Origin: Gnetum montanum
Lineage: Eukaryota; Streptophyta; Gnetopsida; Gnetales; Gnetaceae
Assembly: GCA_015680685.1 (NCBI GenBank)
Contig: MNCI01037634.1
Span: 420,797-465,069, forward strand
Direction: 5' to 3'
Length of the DNA: 44,273 nt
Positions within the stretch are counted from its first letter, which is position 1. Every line of letters begins with the position of its first letter. This document shows positions 43,550-44,273 of the stretch, in pieces. Under the pieces are notes generated by a model. That model saw only the letters and a list, made by a program, of their open reading frames with translations, did not search any database and was not told the DNA's origin. A program made the translations under genes and the position numbers.

Positions 43550-44273
43550 ACTTAGTAGTTAATGTGAGTATGTGTGTGTGCTATTTGATTTTCTTCTAGG
43601 AATGAGGTTTTTGTCCCATTACACCTTATGTTAAATGGGAATTTTCCTCAAAAAGATTTCTATCCAGTTGTAAAACCCAATAAAAATTTCAGTATGTTCC
43701 AGTTTAAAATGAGGTTATTTAAACTCTTTTTGGGGGCAAAGATGTTGGCACATTTCAAGCCATTACATGGAGCAGGAGTTTCAGTCTATTTAAATAGAAG
43801 GAAAAAGAATAAAAATAAAATGAAATAGGTGTAAAAATTCGGATGAGTTTTACGGTGATAAAAAACATATTTTATTTTAAACCTTACATTGGGTAAAGAA
43901 TGTGATATTTCGGCATATTACATTCAACCAAACTCAGACTGGTTCAGTAGCGGTGGCGGACACAAGATTTACATGGCCTGACCATACAAACATATCGATG
44001 AGAAACATTAACCAAGAATGGTGTTGGTCCTACTTTTACAGATTCACATTAAAGCCAATGAACAGAGAAAATTGGATTCTATGGTAAGAAGAAACAGTGT
44101 ACTGTACTGAATTCTTTCAGAGATAGGGGCACATGTTGTGATGTCCAGGCATTGGAAAATCATTTTTGAAGCTAGAAAATGGTACACTTACTCTCAAGAG
44201 AAACGCGGTGGTTCGTATCAATATAGCAACCAAAATAAGTGATGCTTGCTGATAAAATTTTGCCAAGAACCAC
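43550..44273. other. Unrecognised right end of window
   Basis: Two short AT-rich open stretches without known motifs (43628-43828 and 43902-44087). No LTR end, LINE motif or RNA gene seen. Confidence 0.4.

Overview
This window is plant nuclear DNA made almost entirely of decayed retrotransposons. I see no intact host gene, no rRNA or tRNA gene, no CRISPR array and no prokaryotic operon. The evidence for a plant is a primer-binding site matching plant tRNA-Asp in a Ty3/gypsy-type LTR element, plant L1-type LINEs (ORF1 zinc knuckle, endonuclease, reverse transcriptase, zf-RVT tail), and TATAAATA promoters in LTRs. The density of old, stop-riddled copies suggests a large, methylated, repeat-rich genome, perhaps a gymnosperm; that last point is inference.

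Layout. 1-3455: 3' end of an LTR element (A; gag tail, retropepsin, 3' LTR 2519-3455). 3456-4601: unrecognised AT-rich DNA. 4602-12925: a complete element of the same family (B) with about 91% identical LTRs, an imperfect 5-bp target duplication, PBS, PPT, a gag frame, and a second 920-codon frame (9209-11968) preceded by an LTR-like internal promoter and a putative intron. 12926-17480: a very decayed LINE (1) and unclassified sequence. 17580-20400: LINE 2. 20441-20845: a 206-bp tandem duplication. 21150-24815: LINE 3, containing a 294-bp N gap. 24816-25400: a CpG-rich patch unlike its surroundings. 26378-27058: a minus-strand solo LTR. 27064-32740: LINE 4, a close relative of LINE 3. 33126-43150: a second LTR family (F2) on the minus strand, with one truncated LTR abutting a gag-protease element flanked by long LTRs. 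43151-44273: mostly unrecognised.

How the parts work together. Both LTR families keep gag and/or protease but show no reverse transcriptase or integrase, so they look non-autonomous (TR-GAG-like) and would need enzymes supplied in trans. The LINEs encode reverse transcriptase, but LINEs normally act in cis and are not expected to serve LTR elements.

The most notable signals are: (i) clusters of short perfect palindromes (GATATC-, ATGCAT- or CTACGTAG-centred) just upstream of the TATA box in every LTR, in two unrelated families; (ii) the B-element second ORF with its own LTR-like promoter; (iii) long reading frames disrupted by many stop codons but almost no indels; (iv) a 30-bp repeat that encodes a decapeptide in F2 gag and recurs as a seven-copy array outside the coding region.
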